Shown: in pieces, positions 21,656-32,242 of the stretch
How positions within the stretch are numbered: position 1 is the stretch's first letter
Layout of the letters: every line of letters begins with the position of its first letter
Assembly (NCBI GenBank): GCA_036785325.1
Contig: JAXIVH010000019.1
Location: 907,100-971,099, forward strand
Direction of reading: 5' to 3'
DNA length: 64,000 nucleotides
DNA from: Urophycis tenuis
Lineage: Eukaryota > Chordata > Actinopteri > Gadiformes > Phycidae
Program-made: the position numbers and the translations under genes
Notes under the pieces: model-generated
Database searches by the model: none
What the model was told of the DNA's origin: nothing
What the model saw: the letters and a program-made list of their open reading frames with translations, nothing else

Positions 21656-22423
21656 TGTTGTTGACGGAATTTTTGGGTGTGCTTTTATATGTCATGTTAT
21701 TGCAGACTTGTCGGTGTTGATTGTTCATCAGTGTTATGATGAATTACAAATGTGCACATCACTCAATCAACTACTATTTTACACATTCCTTTATTATGAC
21801 AGTTTCCCAGCATTTAAATATTTTTATTTCTTATCTCTTATGTCCATCTACTGCGTAGAGGTTGTCTGCCATGTAATAAGAATTTCATTGCTCTGACAAA
21901 TTAAACATGATGCTTTGATCACCTCTAAGTGTCGCCAAAGGGTCAACTGTTGTAGAAATGTGTGTACGCCAGCTCAAGAGTTGACGTGAGGCACGCAAAT
22001 TTATACGGCCATTTCAGTCTTGATACATCTGCACTTTGCCGTGAGAATGAACGTACACCATTTTTTTGTGCGTACGCAACGTTCGTACATGAGGCCCCAA
22101 GTCTTTTTACTGAACCAGATCTTTTACTCTCGGACAGTAAATTGAAAGAATCTTTGAACGAGTCATTTCATTAATTTTGTTAATTTTTACAGCAGGTGGT
22201 GCTGTAGCCCTCTTGTGAGCATTGTAAAAAAGACTGCGGTTCTCAAACACTTAACAATGAAGGCAACATGGTTTACAGCTGACAAAGTTTACACAAAATG
22301 ACAAGCAATTCAAACCATGTGAAAACCTAGGAAAGCAAATACACACCACAATGAAGTGACTTGTGTCCTGTATCCTCCCTGCCACTGTTGTTTGAAAGCA
22401 CGACCCCACAGTGACTAGGTAGC

Positions 22424-22640
22424 TGTCACGTGACAAATGAACGAGACCGATCCGAATGAATGAACGAGAACGAATCGTTCAGCCTGAGCTGCCTGTCACG
22501 TGACAAATGAACGACTCAATGAACGAGAACGAATCGTTCAGCCTGAGCTGCCAGTCGCGTGACAAATGAACGACTCGATGAACGAGAACGAATCGTTCAG
22601 CCTGAGCTACCTGTCACGTGACTAATGAACGAGACCGAAC
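22424..22640. repeat. ~60-bp subterminal tandem repeats of the hAT element
   Basis: The unit (C)TGTCACGTGACAAATGAACG then ACTCAATGAACGAGAACGAA then TCGTTCAGCCTGAGCTGC is present about three and a half times with changes. Each unit contains CACGTG and AACGAATCGTT palindromes. Subterminal repeats of this kind are common transposase binding arrays in hAT elements; that role here is inferred. Confidence 0.75.
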
Positions 22641-22818
22641 CGTATGAACGATCTGGTGAACGAACTGTTACTGTCATGTGGCCAGGGAAGATACTGCATG
22701 GAAATGAATCACTCACTGAACGAATCACTTACTGAGACAACTCATTACTCCCGAGTCATATCGAAGATGAAGTCATATTGAACGAATCGTTCACGTTCGA
22801 CACAACACTAGTAGTCAG

Positions 22819-23423
22819 TGCATACAGAGGGAGGGGAGACAAGGCCGGGGGCAGAGCCGCCTTCACCTGGTTCTGTAGCTGTGACAGGGCAGATGATAAA
22901 GATATGCAGTACGTAAGCAAGGCATCCTCACATAACTCTGTTGATGGGACCATCTTCCATCCTAGAGCTCCTGTACCTACAACAGGTGGGGAGGTGAACA
23001 ATGTTTCAAAGGGTGACAGTCCTGTCTTTGTTGGCACTCTCATTCTCATGTACATGAGTGCCAATGGAAGCACCTTTGTCCCCCGGAGGTTTGTGTCTTT
23101 GCCAGTTTAGATGTCAGGGTAGCGTTCTCACGCTCCACTGCTCCTCCGCTCTGTGGGTGATGTGAGCAGTGGTACTTTAGGTGAATGCCTAGATGTCTGC
23201 CCATCTCTGTGATGGCCTCATTAACGACATGTGATCCATTGTGGCTCGACAATAGCGCTGCAATGCCCCATGGTGGCACAGTCTCTGTGAGCAGGGCCTT
23301 TGCCAACACTCCTGCTGTAGCCTTAGAGGCTGGGAATGCTTCTACCCATTCTGACCACATGTCCACCATCACTAGACAATCCTTTTTACCTTCTGAGGGG
23401 CTCAGCTCAATGAAATCCATCAT
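22819..23423 (-). pseudogene. ERV integrase remnant
   Basis: The minus frame contains LVMVDMWSEWVEAFP (first catalytic Asp region), SSHNGSHVV where SSDNGSHF is the usual form, and HHPQSGGAVERENATLTSKL (third catalytic Glu). The second catalytic Asp is therefore His. A frame change occurs near 23100 and the downstream part (FETLFTSPP) ends at the hAT insertion. It is non-functional. Confidence 0.72.
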
Positions 23424-23449
23424 AACATGTTCAAATGGTGGTGTGGGAC

Positions 23450-23955
23450 TCTGTTATGGGGGGCGCAGATGACACACGCTTGACAATATTTTGGGGCATT
23501 TGAAATCCCTGTGTTTTTCAATCCTTTACTATTTGGTCCATCATCCCTCCTTTTGACACGTGGACCCGCCCACTATTGTCCTTTTGCACTTTTATTATTA
23601 TTATTACTATTGCTATTATCAGTATTACCAGTAAATTCCCATCACCAGTAAATTCCTTATTGTCATTACTCACTACTGTTTGCACATAAGTAAGCATCTT
23701 CATGGTTACTTATGCTGCTATTCCTACCTCATATAACAATAGATTTCGACATTGCACATTGCATATTTATTTTTATTGTCGTTTTTATCTTTTTGTCTTA
23801 TCTGTATGTTTACTTTAGTTTTAGCATTTAGTTTTAGTACTAGGAGTGTCTTGTCCTGCCTGTTGTGCCTGTGCACTTTATCTGTTTCACCGTGGGAGGG
23901 TGAGAAACGTCCTCTCCATTCCTTTGGATGTCTTGTGAAGGAATTGACAATGAAG
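23450..23955. other. Sequence between ERV integrase and RNase H pieces
   Basis: AT-rich DNA, including an ATT/ATC-rich patch at 23590-23650, separates the two pol fragments, which should be close together. Part of it is probably another inserted repeat, but I recognise no ends. No gene is seen. Confidence 0.4.
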
Positions 23956-24778
23956 CTACTTTGACTTTTGCGCAGCAATTTTGTCATAGTGTGTGATACG
24001 TTTACCCCATGATGTCAGGAAACCACGATGACAACAGAGAGCTCCAAAATCATGGACCAGGCCGAATGCGTAGCGTGAGTCTGTGTAGATGGTTGATGTT
24101 TTACCCTTCGCAGCCTCGCATGTCTCAGTCAACACCACTAGTTCAGCCGCCTGCGCAGAGCAGAGTGAGGGGAGAGAGTTTGAATGACATCATGATCAGA
24201 CACAGCAGCGTAACCGGCCTGAGATACACCTGTTCCCTGTGTCTAGAAGCTGAACCATCAACGTAGAACACAGTGGGTTGTTCCTGCATGTCAGGACGCA
24301 GAGTGCATGTTTGTTCCGGCACCGAGAGACAGCGGTGTGGCTCCCCGTCTCCTTCAGGCAGGAGCAAGGTGGCGGGACTCAAGACATTGCAACGGCGGAG
24401 GTGAACGTTAGGCGTGTCTAACAAAAGGGTGTGATACCTCAGCCACCTGGCTGCAGACAGCTGTGAAGTCTTCTGCTCCAGCAGGATCATTGAAACAGCG
24501 TGCAGGACAAGTAGGTGGAGGTCACTGTAACCCACAAGATCTCTGGATGTGAGTGAGGCCTTTTCTGCAGCTGCTACAGCGCGGAGGCAGTGTGGAAGAC
24601 CTGACACAACCGTGTCCAGCTTGGCAGAGAAGTAAGCCCCAGGACGTAGCCGGCCCCCGTGGGGCTGGAGATACAGCGATACCCTGCACCCCTCCTGCTC
24701 CTCAACCCTCTGGGTGAACGGCTCAGTGTGGTCAGGGATGACAAGTGTTAGAGAATAGAAATACTTTGTTGATCCCAC
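23956..24778 (-). pseudogene. ERV RT-connection and RNase H remnant
   Basis: The minus strand shows a connection segment with PGAYFSAKLDTVVSGLPHCL and RAVAAAEKA, then VFYVDGSASRH (first RNase H Asp) and, after a frame change near 24140, TSTIYTDSRYAFGLVHDFG with the later RNase H acidic residue. The 5' end is cut at about 24750 by a SINE- or LINE-tail-like insertion. The intact RNase H motifs make the retroviral assignment secure even though the RT core is missing. Confidence 0.72.
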
Positions 24779-24924
24779 GCTGGGAAATTACAGCGTAGCA
24801 GCAGCATTATAATACAAAGAATTAAAGAATGAAATGCAATGTAAAAAAAAAAGTAAGTATGTATAAAAAATATATTTAAAAAAATGTATAAATAAAAATA
24901 ATTTTAGTGCAAGATAAGAATATA

Positions 24925-24955
<31 letters not shown>

Positions 24956-24984
24956 TGGTGCAGTGAACAATTGTGTAGAGCACG
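24749..24984. repeat. LINE/SINE-tail-like insertion with (AT)n
   Basis: The sequence starts AGAATAGAAATACTTTGTTG then ATCCCACGCTGGGAAATTAC, a tail also found at 38355-38395 (GAAATACTTTATTAATCCAAAGCTGGGAAATTGC), and runs into A-rich DNA and (AT)n at 24929-24956. It interrupts the ERV pol frame, which resumes at about 24985. Confidence 0.6.
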
Positions 24985-25082
24985 CTGCAATTCTACCTTC
25001 AGAGAGTCCAATGCAGCCAATGCCTCTTGTGTCCACATGACAGGGCCGGACGCTGTCAGCTGCTTGTCATGAATCAGGATGC

Positions 25083-26105
25083 TGGCAGACAGACAGACAG
25101 ACAGACACTTTATTCATCCCCATAGGGAAATTTTTTGCATCAAGTAGCATTTACATATATACACACACATATATCACACATGTAGAAGAGCATAGAACTG
25201 TCATGAGCTTTCTCTCTCAGCTCTGTTTGATCAGCCACACCTGTATCTACTCCTGCAATCATTAACCTGCCAGCTGCACTGCATTCCCTGTTCATCTCCC
25301 TCTGTATATAAGCCCTGTCTTTCAGTACCTCCTTGTCAGACCGTCTGCAAACCAGTACCTGTTACCCTGCCTGTCTTCATACGCCTCTGACTCTTACCTG
25401 TGATATCGGACCTGCTCAACTACGTCTTTGATCTTCTGCCCCGGTAACCGTGACCTGCCTTCTGCCTTATGACTACGAATACTGCCTAGCCCTTGCCTGT
25501 ACCACTGCTACCATTCCATCTGCCAGCTTTCCTCTCCCTCGGCTGTGTGTGTCTTTACCCAGTGACTCCAGCCCATCATCGAGTCTTCCCTGGAACCCAC
25601 CCCGCCATCTCAGTGAGACGCCACTCAGCTCTGGAAACACACCCATACACCCCCTTTCCCCAAATCCTTCAATAAACTGTTTAACGTGACGCTCTTGTGG
25701 TCCTCTTCCTGTTTGGTGTCTGACAAGAACAAAAATAAAATAAAACAAAAATAGAATAATATCAACTTAAATTAAAAGTAAGGAGTCCGGTATGTGCGGT
25801 GTTGTTAGAATTAAAACAAAAGTAAACAGTGCAATTACAGTATTGTCTGTTGTTCATATGAATAAATATTAATATAATATATAGTATAAATATAGATACG
25901 GTATAAATACAGTATGAGTAACATTTAAGGACAGACTAAATGAAATGAGGTAGACTAGATGCCAGCAGGGTTTATGACCACAGTTAAGATGGGGGGGGCA
26001 CTAATGCTGAGAAGTTCCATTCTCACTCTTCCCCTTTTGTGATCTGTTGAACTGTTGGATGGCCATGGGAACAAAGGACCTCTTCAGCCTGTCAGTATCA
26101 ACGTC
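25083..26105. repeat. Non-LTR retrotransposon 3' fragment carrying a solo LTR
   Basis: It begins with (AGAC)n and ACACTTTATTCATCCCCATA followed by GGGAAATT, the 3' tail of a minus-oriented fish LINE. After a nested LTR it continues to TTGAACTGTTGGATGGCCAT and GGACCTCTTCAGCCTGTCAG near 26090. The ERV resumes beyond it. Confidence 0.55.
25199..25725 (+). mobile_element. Solo LTR, 527 bp, 5-bp TSD AGAAC
   Basis: It starts TGTCATGAGC and ends GTGTCTGACA (TG...CA with a TGTCA/TGACA inverted end). AGAAC lies on both sides (25194-25198 and 25726-25730). A TATA-like TGTATATAAGCC lies near 25310 and a polyadenylation signal CAATAAACTG near 25670, so the plus strand is the transcribed strand. Internal sequence was lost by LTR-LTR recombination. 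Family (Gypsy or ERV) not determined. Confidence 0.85.
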
Positions 26106-26802
26106 CTGCAATAACAACATGTGTCTATGAATGACATGAGCAGGTCCACAAGGCCCGCATCCTGTGTGCTGGAGGCCCACAGGCTGGATGGAAGGTCAAC
26201 AGTCAGGCTGGGCCGTAGTCAGGGTCAGTGTCACAGTCGTCGGGGGTCATGTCCTCCTGGTGGTGGCTGTGGGCAGAAAGCACATGAAATTGGGCGGCCC
26301 TTCCCCCTGGTGACAGGGCCGCCTCACATGATATCTGGGAGACACCATTACATCTGTGCAATCAGTACTGTCGTCCTCAACCCGGTCGTCTGTCTCCACA
26401 CACAGAGCCAGGAACGGCCCCAGGTCGCTCCATCTGCTGTCCCTGTCTTCCCCTAAAGCCATGTGAGGGAAGGAGTCTTCAGCGTGTCACATGAGCTGCT
26501 GTTCAGGGACAACGCTCACCGTTGCTGCAACCTTTGAGGCGGGCCGATAGAGAAAACCCTTCCCTAAGTCCACCTGGGGGGGGAAAACAAGTGGTTTTCA
26601 GAATCCCCGTCAGGCCCCTCAGAGAGCCGGTCACTTGCATGTGTTGGGGAGGCATGTGATCAAGTCCCCTTGTCACTGATTGCCCCGCAGCTGTCGTAGC
26701 GAGTGCCTCCCCAAGATGAAGTCCCCTTTGGTAAACCCATGTGACATCGCACCGTGGTGTGTCGATGCGGCCCCCTGCTCTCTCCTCCCGCCCCTCCGCC
26801 CG

Positions 26803-27542
26803 TCACGCCGCTGACGGTGCCCTTGTCCGGCGGCCGTGTCCTGGCGCCGGGTCTCCTGGTCTCTCTCGGTAGCGCCCGCGTCCTTGGCTGCGGTACGCCT
26901 GTGCTCCCCGCGCTCTCCTTGGACAGTCCGGTGCCCGGTGGCCTGGGTCTCCACAGGGGAAACACACGTGGTTATCATCTGTGATGGGGGCACGGTGATC
27001 TGTGCAGCACTGGGTGCAGGCCTCGTGGTGACGGTGATCCCCGAGGCCCCGAGTGCCGCGCTGTCGGGTGGCCCGGTCGGTGTGATGGGGGTCAAAGGTC
27101 AGGCCCCCCCGGTGGCCTCCATCTGTGGCGGTGACTGGATGGGCCGGGGTCCGGGTGGGGCCTGGGTGCTCTGGCGGCAGGTCTGGCCCTGGGATTCGTC
27201 CTGTCGGCGTGGGCGTGTTGGAGCCGGGGGGCGTGGTGACGGCGGGGGGGCAGCGGACCTGGAGGTCCGGGTGGACCTTAAACACAACAGAGGTGGCAGC
27301 GCCGGGAGGGCCATCCTGTCCCCTCCCTGTTCTCCTTCCTCCCCCCGCCTTTCTCTCCCGCTTCTCTGCCTCTTTCTCACAGTGCCTTCTCTCTGACAGA
27401 CGTCCTTCTGTCTTCTCTGCCTCTTTCTCCCAGTGCCTTCTCTCCGACAGACGTCCTTCTGTCTTCTCTGCCTCTTTCTCCCAGTGCCTTCTCTCTGACA
27501 GACGTCCTTCTGTCGCTCCTCAGGCAAACAGTGTGCAGACAC
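26803..27542 (-). pseudogene. ERV gag/nucleocapsid remnant
   Basis: The minus frames show a lysine/arginine-rich repeat region, a proline-rich stretch and CFPCGDPGHRAPDC, a CCHC knuckle (C-x2-C-x4-H-x4-C), followed by basic RG-rich residues. Gag binds genomic RNA through such knuckles. Two overlapping frames are needed, so it is broken. The region is strikingly GC-rich compared with its neighbours. Confidence 0.6.
27361..27513. repeat. 51-bp tandem repeat, three copies, in frame within gag
   Basis: Three nearly identical 51-bp units. On the minus strand each encodes the 17-residue unit RQKDVCQREGTGRKRQR, so the array keeps the reading frame. Confidence 0.85.
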
Positions 27543-27609
27543 CCCTCTCTGCCAAGGCTGTTGTTCTCTTGGTCCAGTCTGCCTTTATTCTCTCTATCTG
27601 TGTGTAACG

Positions 27610-27929
27610 GGCGTGTCTCTTCACAGTGTATCTCAGGTTAGATGCACATCCGTTAACCTCTGTGTGTTCTGCGTTGTGTTCTATGTTGTGTTGAATGATG
27701 AAGCAGGGACTAGGACCACGACCAGCTGCTGGTGGCTCTTTTAATGAAGGCAGGGCCATGGATTTGTCTGTAAATCAACAGAAAAACACATGAGGCTCAG
27801 TAACGTGCAGTCTCCTCCACACAGCACACAGGTCTAAAGCTCCTCCTCTCAGCTAGCTTGGTGTGGACTCCACATACATACATGACTGACTCAACCTTTA
27901 GTTTGAAAGCAAAACGCTACCGTTTGTCC
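27610..27929. other. Non-coding stretch between ERV remnant and fold-back element
   Basis: About 320 bp without a coding signal. It could be leader or LTR sequence of the retrovirus, but no paired LTR was found in the window. Confidence 0.4.
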
Positions 27930-28532
27930 ATACTGAACTACGTTCTTCCCTGATCTTAGACGATATGATACATACCTCTCTCACCTTCCTGCGTGCACTC
28001 CATCGCTCTGGCGTGCAGCGCTACTTCAATAGCATGTAGTTTGGCCCAGTATGGACTTAGGATCCAAACAGGGGTGAAGTTAGAAGCGACCAAGCACTTC
28101 CAACCTAACCACCGTGACTTTTTACTTCTACTACTACAGGTAGTGCAGGCGATGGCATGCAGGTCACGTTGGTTCTATTAACAGAAGTAACAGGAGGAGG
28201 GGGAGAGGATCTTTTAGGAGTGATGATATCACTGCGCTGACGTTGAAGTGCTCCCAGGTGTTATTTTGCCATACATTATAGTTAGCCAAGTTTAATTTTG
28301 TGTAACCATACTTGGGTCGTGTAACTACTCATGTGACCGTATTTAAATAGGGAAAACATGGAAGTGCTTGGTCACTTCTAACTTCACCCCCGTTTGGATC
28401 CTAATGGATATACTGGGCCAAGCTACATGCTATCGAAGTAGCGCTGCGCGCCAGAGCGATGGAGTGCATGCAGGAAGGTGAGAGAGGTATGTATCAACTC
28501 GTCTAAGATCAGGGAAGAACGTAGTTCAGTAT
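27930..28532. mobile_element. Fold-back (long-TIR) element, ~603 bp
   Basis: The outer arms 27930-28102 and about 28359-28532 are reverse complements over ~173 bp at roughly 90% identity by eye, beginning ATACTGAACTACGTTCTTCC. A 256-bp unique middle separates them. No coding potential. The right arm ends exactly where the hAT remnant begins, so its own target duplication cannot be read. A transcript would form a long hairpin. Confidence 0.8.
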
Positions 28533-28569
28533 AGAGCCCTGCGCGGGACTGTCTTCTTCATCCCGCTCC

Positions 28570-28745
28570 CGCCCGCTCCTGCTGAATTTCTGACCATTAC
28601 CGCCCGCTCCCGCAACGTGTGTGTTACACTCCCGCCCGCTCCCGCAACGTGTGTGTTACACTCCCGCCCGCTCCCGCAACGTGTGTGTTACACTCCCGCC
28701 CGCTCCCGCAATGTGTATGTCAACTCCCGCCCGCACCCGCAAAAC
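28570..28745. repeat. 32-bp GC-rich tandem repeat in hAT end
   Basis: The unit CCCGCCCGCTCCCGCAACGT plus GTGTGTTACACT is present about four times (28600-28740), degenerating at both sides. Confidence 0.8.
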
Positions 28746-28800
28746 TTTGAGAATTTATGCCCACACAGTAATAGAAACGCATTGATTTTGTGTCTTCTCC

Positions 28801-29905
28801 TAGCCTGGCTGACGCGTCCACATCTCGATGAGATGGTGGTCTGGGAACTAGGTGTGCATTTTCTCGTATTTGAGGCGTGGTTTACGAATGCCTAGAGCCG
28901 TTTATTGGGCGCTACGAATGTCTATCAAATGGCGTCTGGTTCTTCACATGCTGCTTTGCGCGCGATTCATAGCCAATTGCTACTAAAAATTAGCTACTAA
29001 AATTAAATTAATTGCTACAAAAGCTACTTAATACACTTTCTAAAGCTGCATCGAACGGTAACGTTGTGTCCGCTGCCATGTTGGATTAACACGCTACAAG
29101 CTTCGGTGTCGTGCATAGACGTCGTCATCGTATTGCTGCCCCCCCGTTCTGTGATTGGTTCCCTAACTCAGGGGAAAATAAGGGCGGTGGTTTCCAGACT
29201 GTCTTTGCAGTGAGAATAGGCGAGTTTCAGATGAGGCATGCGGCTTCGTTTGACATGCTTCAGAACGCATTCTGGGATGAAAACGTCAGAAATACCTGTG
29301 ATAAACTTCCGATGCGACGATTCACCTGGCTTTCAAAACTCGCGTGGTTTCAGGAAAACAACTTCCGCCTGCTTTTCTGGGCATGTTCTCTCGAGCAAGT
29401 GCGGACATAAGACACTCCCCTTAACATCCCCTCAACTTTGCCCTGGTTGGTTGAAATACCGACATTAAAGTCCCCACGTCAGAGGTGACATAACTCCTTT
29501 CAGAGAGGCGTGCCTGGTGCCCTCTCCCAAACTATGCATATTAAAAAGAGACGATTTTGTGAAGTTTCACTTCATCACTCATCATGCATTTTTTATTTAA
29601 TTTATTTTATTTACACATTTCTCCACATAGCCAAGCCATTGTGCATGCAGACAATTCATCACATTTGCTCCTCAGCCTGCATCAATAAGGGGAGATCCAA
29701 TGCCTCAAACTCGTCTGCTACGAAGAACGGAAGTTGTTGACGAGAAGTTCACCTGTGTCCGCCTTGATGGGATGGGAACTTGACGGGATTAGGACGAGTT
29801 CCGCCGGATCTTCTCAATTCTCGTTGCAACAAATGCGCAAATGCAAACGATCTGAAACTCGCCTAATGAAATCGCGCGCAAAGCAGCATGGGAATTCCCA
29901 GGCTA
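28801..29905. mobile_element. Element with TAGCCTGG ends and 9-bp TSD
   Basis: The ends TAGCCTGG/CCAGGCTA are flanked by GTCTTCTCC at 28792-28800 and 29906-29914. An inner inverted repeat (CATGCTGCTTTGCGCGCGAT at ~28948 and its complement at ~29869) lies near the ends. A 9-bp duplication would suit a MULE-type element; 8 bp (hAT) is possible if one base is part of the terminus. No transposase is present. Confidence 0.68.
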
Positions 29906-30123
29906 GTCTTCTCCCGTCCTGCAGGAGAAAACACGTCATTTTATAGGCTACTAATAGGCGTGACCAGGCGCACACACTGGTCAGAAATAGCACTCCAATT
30001 TAATTGTTTTCATTTAGTTTTTAATTAAATAAAGGCTCATAATCTATTCTCCTCCTCTGTATTTTATTTATTTTTCTACCTTTAAGTAATCACGCAGTGA
30101 TTGAGGTGATTGAATAAGAAACA

Positions 30124-30618
30124 TTAATGCAACATTAACACAATCAGCTTTATCGGCTTTATCTCCGCTGCCACTGATGCCTGCAGCGCTTGTGCTCGCC
30201 CCTCCACATGTCTGGATACAGTGGTTGGATGAGGTAAAACATCTTTTACATCAAATTTGCCATATTTAGCGGCGACATCAACAAAGTGTTGCACTATGTC
30301 AACCCTCTGGTCAAAAAAGCCTTCCCCAGCGCCAAAGTCATATGGCCGTATGTCTAGAAAGCACACTTCCACACATTTCTCAGTGGTTGCTTGTTTAATG
30401 TGTGTAGGGAGAAGTGTTTTATCTTTGAAAAGCAGCTTGCTTTGACCGGGGAGAACAGAGAAGGTGTGTCGCCTCAACCCAGAGGTGCCAGATTTGTGTC
30501 CTGTCGCTACGTCCCGATCCCGCAATGGTTTTTTTAGCCGCCCACAGAAAGGTTCAAACCGCCCGCTCCCACGAGATTTGAGTTGGGTCCCGCGGGACCC
30601 GGCGGGACCCAATCCCAA
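30124..30618 (-). pseudogene. hAT (ZBED-type) transposase fragment
   Basis: The open minus frame contains CVEVCFLDIRPYDFGAGEGF, FVDVAAKYGKFDVKDVLPHP and TTVSRHVEGRAQALQ. These match the N-terminal region between the BED finger and the catalytic core of ZBED1-like hAT transposases. The BED finger and catalytic domain are absent. The N-terminal codons are terminal-repeat sequence read through, not true protein. Confidence 0.72.
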
Positions 30619-30630
30619 TGCAGCCCTCTA

Positions 30631-31119
30631 GTCTGGTGTTCTACAGTAATCACAACTTATATGCATTAACCTCGTGTCATCATCGTCTACTTCGTTAGAT
30701 AGAATCACAACTAACAAACGACATATTGATATATATCAAATGTGTGACTTTACTAATGCTCTTTAAACTTTATGTTACAAAATATGCAAACTGAATAAAA
30801 ATAAGTAACACTGCCTCTTTGGGGAAGTCATATCCTGGGACAGTCACATGACTGTGACATCACAACCTCACCAAAAGGTTTTGAGTTGCGCCGACCAACA
30901 ATCAAACAGGCCACTTTAGGGAATCTGCGGTCATTTCCAATGCATGGTGCTGTAAAAAAATGATGTCTGCCCGGGAGTATTCGGTTGACACTTTATTTGT
31001 ATTGTAACGTTCACAGTTACTCAGACACGGAGATCATTATAACTGGTTAATCTTAGTTACCATAATTATGCAGACCTTTCGCAACTTTACATTTCACTAC
31101 GATGACCTATCACCCATCA
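30631..31119. other. Unannotated AT-rich stretch
   Basis: No coding frame, repeat boundary or RNA gene was recognised in this ~490-bp interval. Confidence 0.4.
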
Positions 31120-31250
31120 TATCCCTTAGTGTATCAAAGATATTAATCAGTGGATGTCAGAACATTTTTACAACAAAGACAAATCAGAAATACTTATCTT
31201 TGGTGCACAGGCTCAGAGACAGAAACTCACAGCACATCTCACCTTCTCTC
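31120..31250 (+). pseudogene. L2 LINE fragment (RT thumb region), piece 1
   Basis: The plus frame reads WMSEHFYNKDKSEILIFGAQ then AQRQKLTAHL, matching QLNKDKTEIIVFGAKEERLK of the L2 at 46665-48224. The next expected block (ARNLGVIID...) lies in the same orientation at 37887, so these are probably two pieces of one copy. Confidence 0.65.
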
Positions 31251-31259
31251 TCTCTGTTG

Positions 31260-32242
31260 CGGCGAGTCAGAGCTCTGAGCGAGCACCCTGCTCCGCTCCT
31301 GCCGCTGGGTGTCCGCTATGCGCACAGCTGGGAGCGCGCACGCGCGCCGGCGGCGAGCCTGTCCGCAGGTGAGGCAAATGAACAGTGATTACCTGCGCGG
31401 AGGAGCGCAGCGTTCTTTTGTGTGTGCGTGTTGGCAGAGAGCAGACGCTTTGTCAAAGCAGGCAAGGAAAAGGACTCAAAGAAAACTCCAAAAGGACTGC
31501 CGGTAAACAGTTGGAAACGAGCTTGCCTCTGCGCTTATGAGGCGGAGTCTGCCGGTCGTTAATTGTTTACTATTTGTTGCTGGGTCACGTGTTTAATCCA
31601 GTCATTCATTCATTCACATCGTATGTGTGCCTCGCTAAATGTAATGTGTGCGTGACCCAGGCTGCGTATACTGTAAAAATATTTAAGTTAAAAAATATAT
31701 TTTCTGTGTGTTAAAAACAGATTTAATTAATTAAGAAGCTGACAAATCTTTGAGTTAAAATGTAGTTAAAATCATGATCCGTGAATACACTGTAAAAAAC
31801 TGTTAAAAAACCTGGTAAAAGTTGAAACATTTAAGTTAAAAGACACCTGATTTAGTTAAAATATTCAGTTAAAAAGTCTAAAATGATGTGAAATTACTGG
31901 GTTTAAATTTAATTCATGTGGTGCTACTGCTAAAAATCCCTCTTTCCTTTTGTGATTGTGTACATTGATACATTTATTGATAGACTTATTGATGCTAAAT
32001 GGTTGACTGCATTTGTTTGTCTACATTTAAGTAATAGCAATATTTAGCAGTACTGTGATTTTCTGTGCTGTTAATGATCCTATTTTTTGTGGTTGATTTG
32101 TTAAAGGTTTTTCACCCGTGCCAACTGTGCCTAAAGCAAAATAAAAAGCAAAGATAAAGCACTGAGTGAAGTCCTGCGTCTGGTTTACCAGGAGTGTGAG
32201 GCCCTTCCCTTTTTAAGTGTTGCAAAGCTTGACCTGACAAAA
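31260..32242. other. Non-coding interval before the Tx1-group LINE
   Basis: A CpG-rich patch with CGCACGCGCGCCGGCGGCGA at 31250-31400 is followed by AT-rich sequence with recurring AAGTTAAAA motifs (31670-31900). No gene was recognised; open frames here lack any family signature. Confidence 0.4.

Larger units (their letters stand above)
19890..22098. mobile_element. Harbinger DNA transposon with internal deletion
   Basis: Inverted termini of about 69 bp begin GGGGCCTCATGTACGAACGT at 19890 and mirror at 22098. A second, related start (GGGGCCTCATGTACTAAC) follows at 19959 on the left only, as if one element had inserted next to the end of another. The interior holds a Myb/SANT-like gene (+) and a HARBI1-like transposase gene (-), the standard two-gene plan of animal Harbingers, but both have lost their 3' ends. 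I found no clear 3-bp duplication at the outer ends. Confidence 0.75.
19873..22810. mobile_element. hAT-type element with 8-bp TSD, carrying a Harbinger
   Basis: The termini TAGTGTTGGG (19873) and its mirror CACAACACTA (ending 22810) are flanked by GTAGTCAG at 19865-19872 and 22811-22818, an exact 8-bp duplication as hAT elements make. The right third (22424-22810) is rich in GAACGAATCGTTC palindromes. No hAT transposase gene is present, so it is non-autonomous. Most of its length is a nested Harbinger element. Its right target site lies in an endogenous retrovirus integrase/pol frame; I did not find the continuation of that frame on its left side. Confidence 0.8.
22819..27542 (-). mobile_element. 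Decayed endogenous retrovirus (gag and pol remnants)
   Basis: On the minus strand, from high to low coordinates: a gag part (27542-26800) with proline-rich sequence and one CCHC knuckle; undetermined sequence (26660-26110); an RT-connection piece (about 25082-24985); an RNase H (24778-23956); and an integrase (23423-22819). Pol resembles gamma/epsilon-type retroviruses. Insertions at ~24750-24984 and 25083-26105 and many stops and frameshifts interrupt it. The RT active-site box was not found and no env or paired LTRs were recognised. It stops at the hAT target duplication at 22811. Confidence 0.65.
28532..30630 (-). mobile_element. ZBED-like hAT remnant with GC-rich ends
   Basis: The left end TAGAGCCCTGCGCGGGAC (28532) and the right end GCAGCCCTCTA (to 30630) are imperfect inverted copies, each followed inward by CCCGCCCGCTCCCGC-type sequence. 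A transposase fragment lies at the right. The 8 bases outside the two ends do not match (GTTCAGTA versus GTCTGGTG), so the copy may be rearranged. A further element is nested at 28801-29905. Confidence 0.6.

Noticed and set aside
28600..28745. Regularly spaced GC-rich repeats that could be mistaken for a CRISPR-like array
   Set aside because: Units are contiguous without variable spacers and belong to the hAT end; the organism is a eukaryote.
31068..31506. Overlapping frames in a CpG-rich patch
   Set aside because: Only 31120-31250 matches L2; the rest lacks any family signal and could not be supported as a gene.
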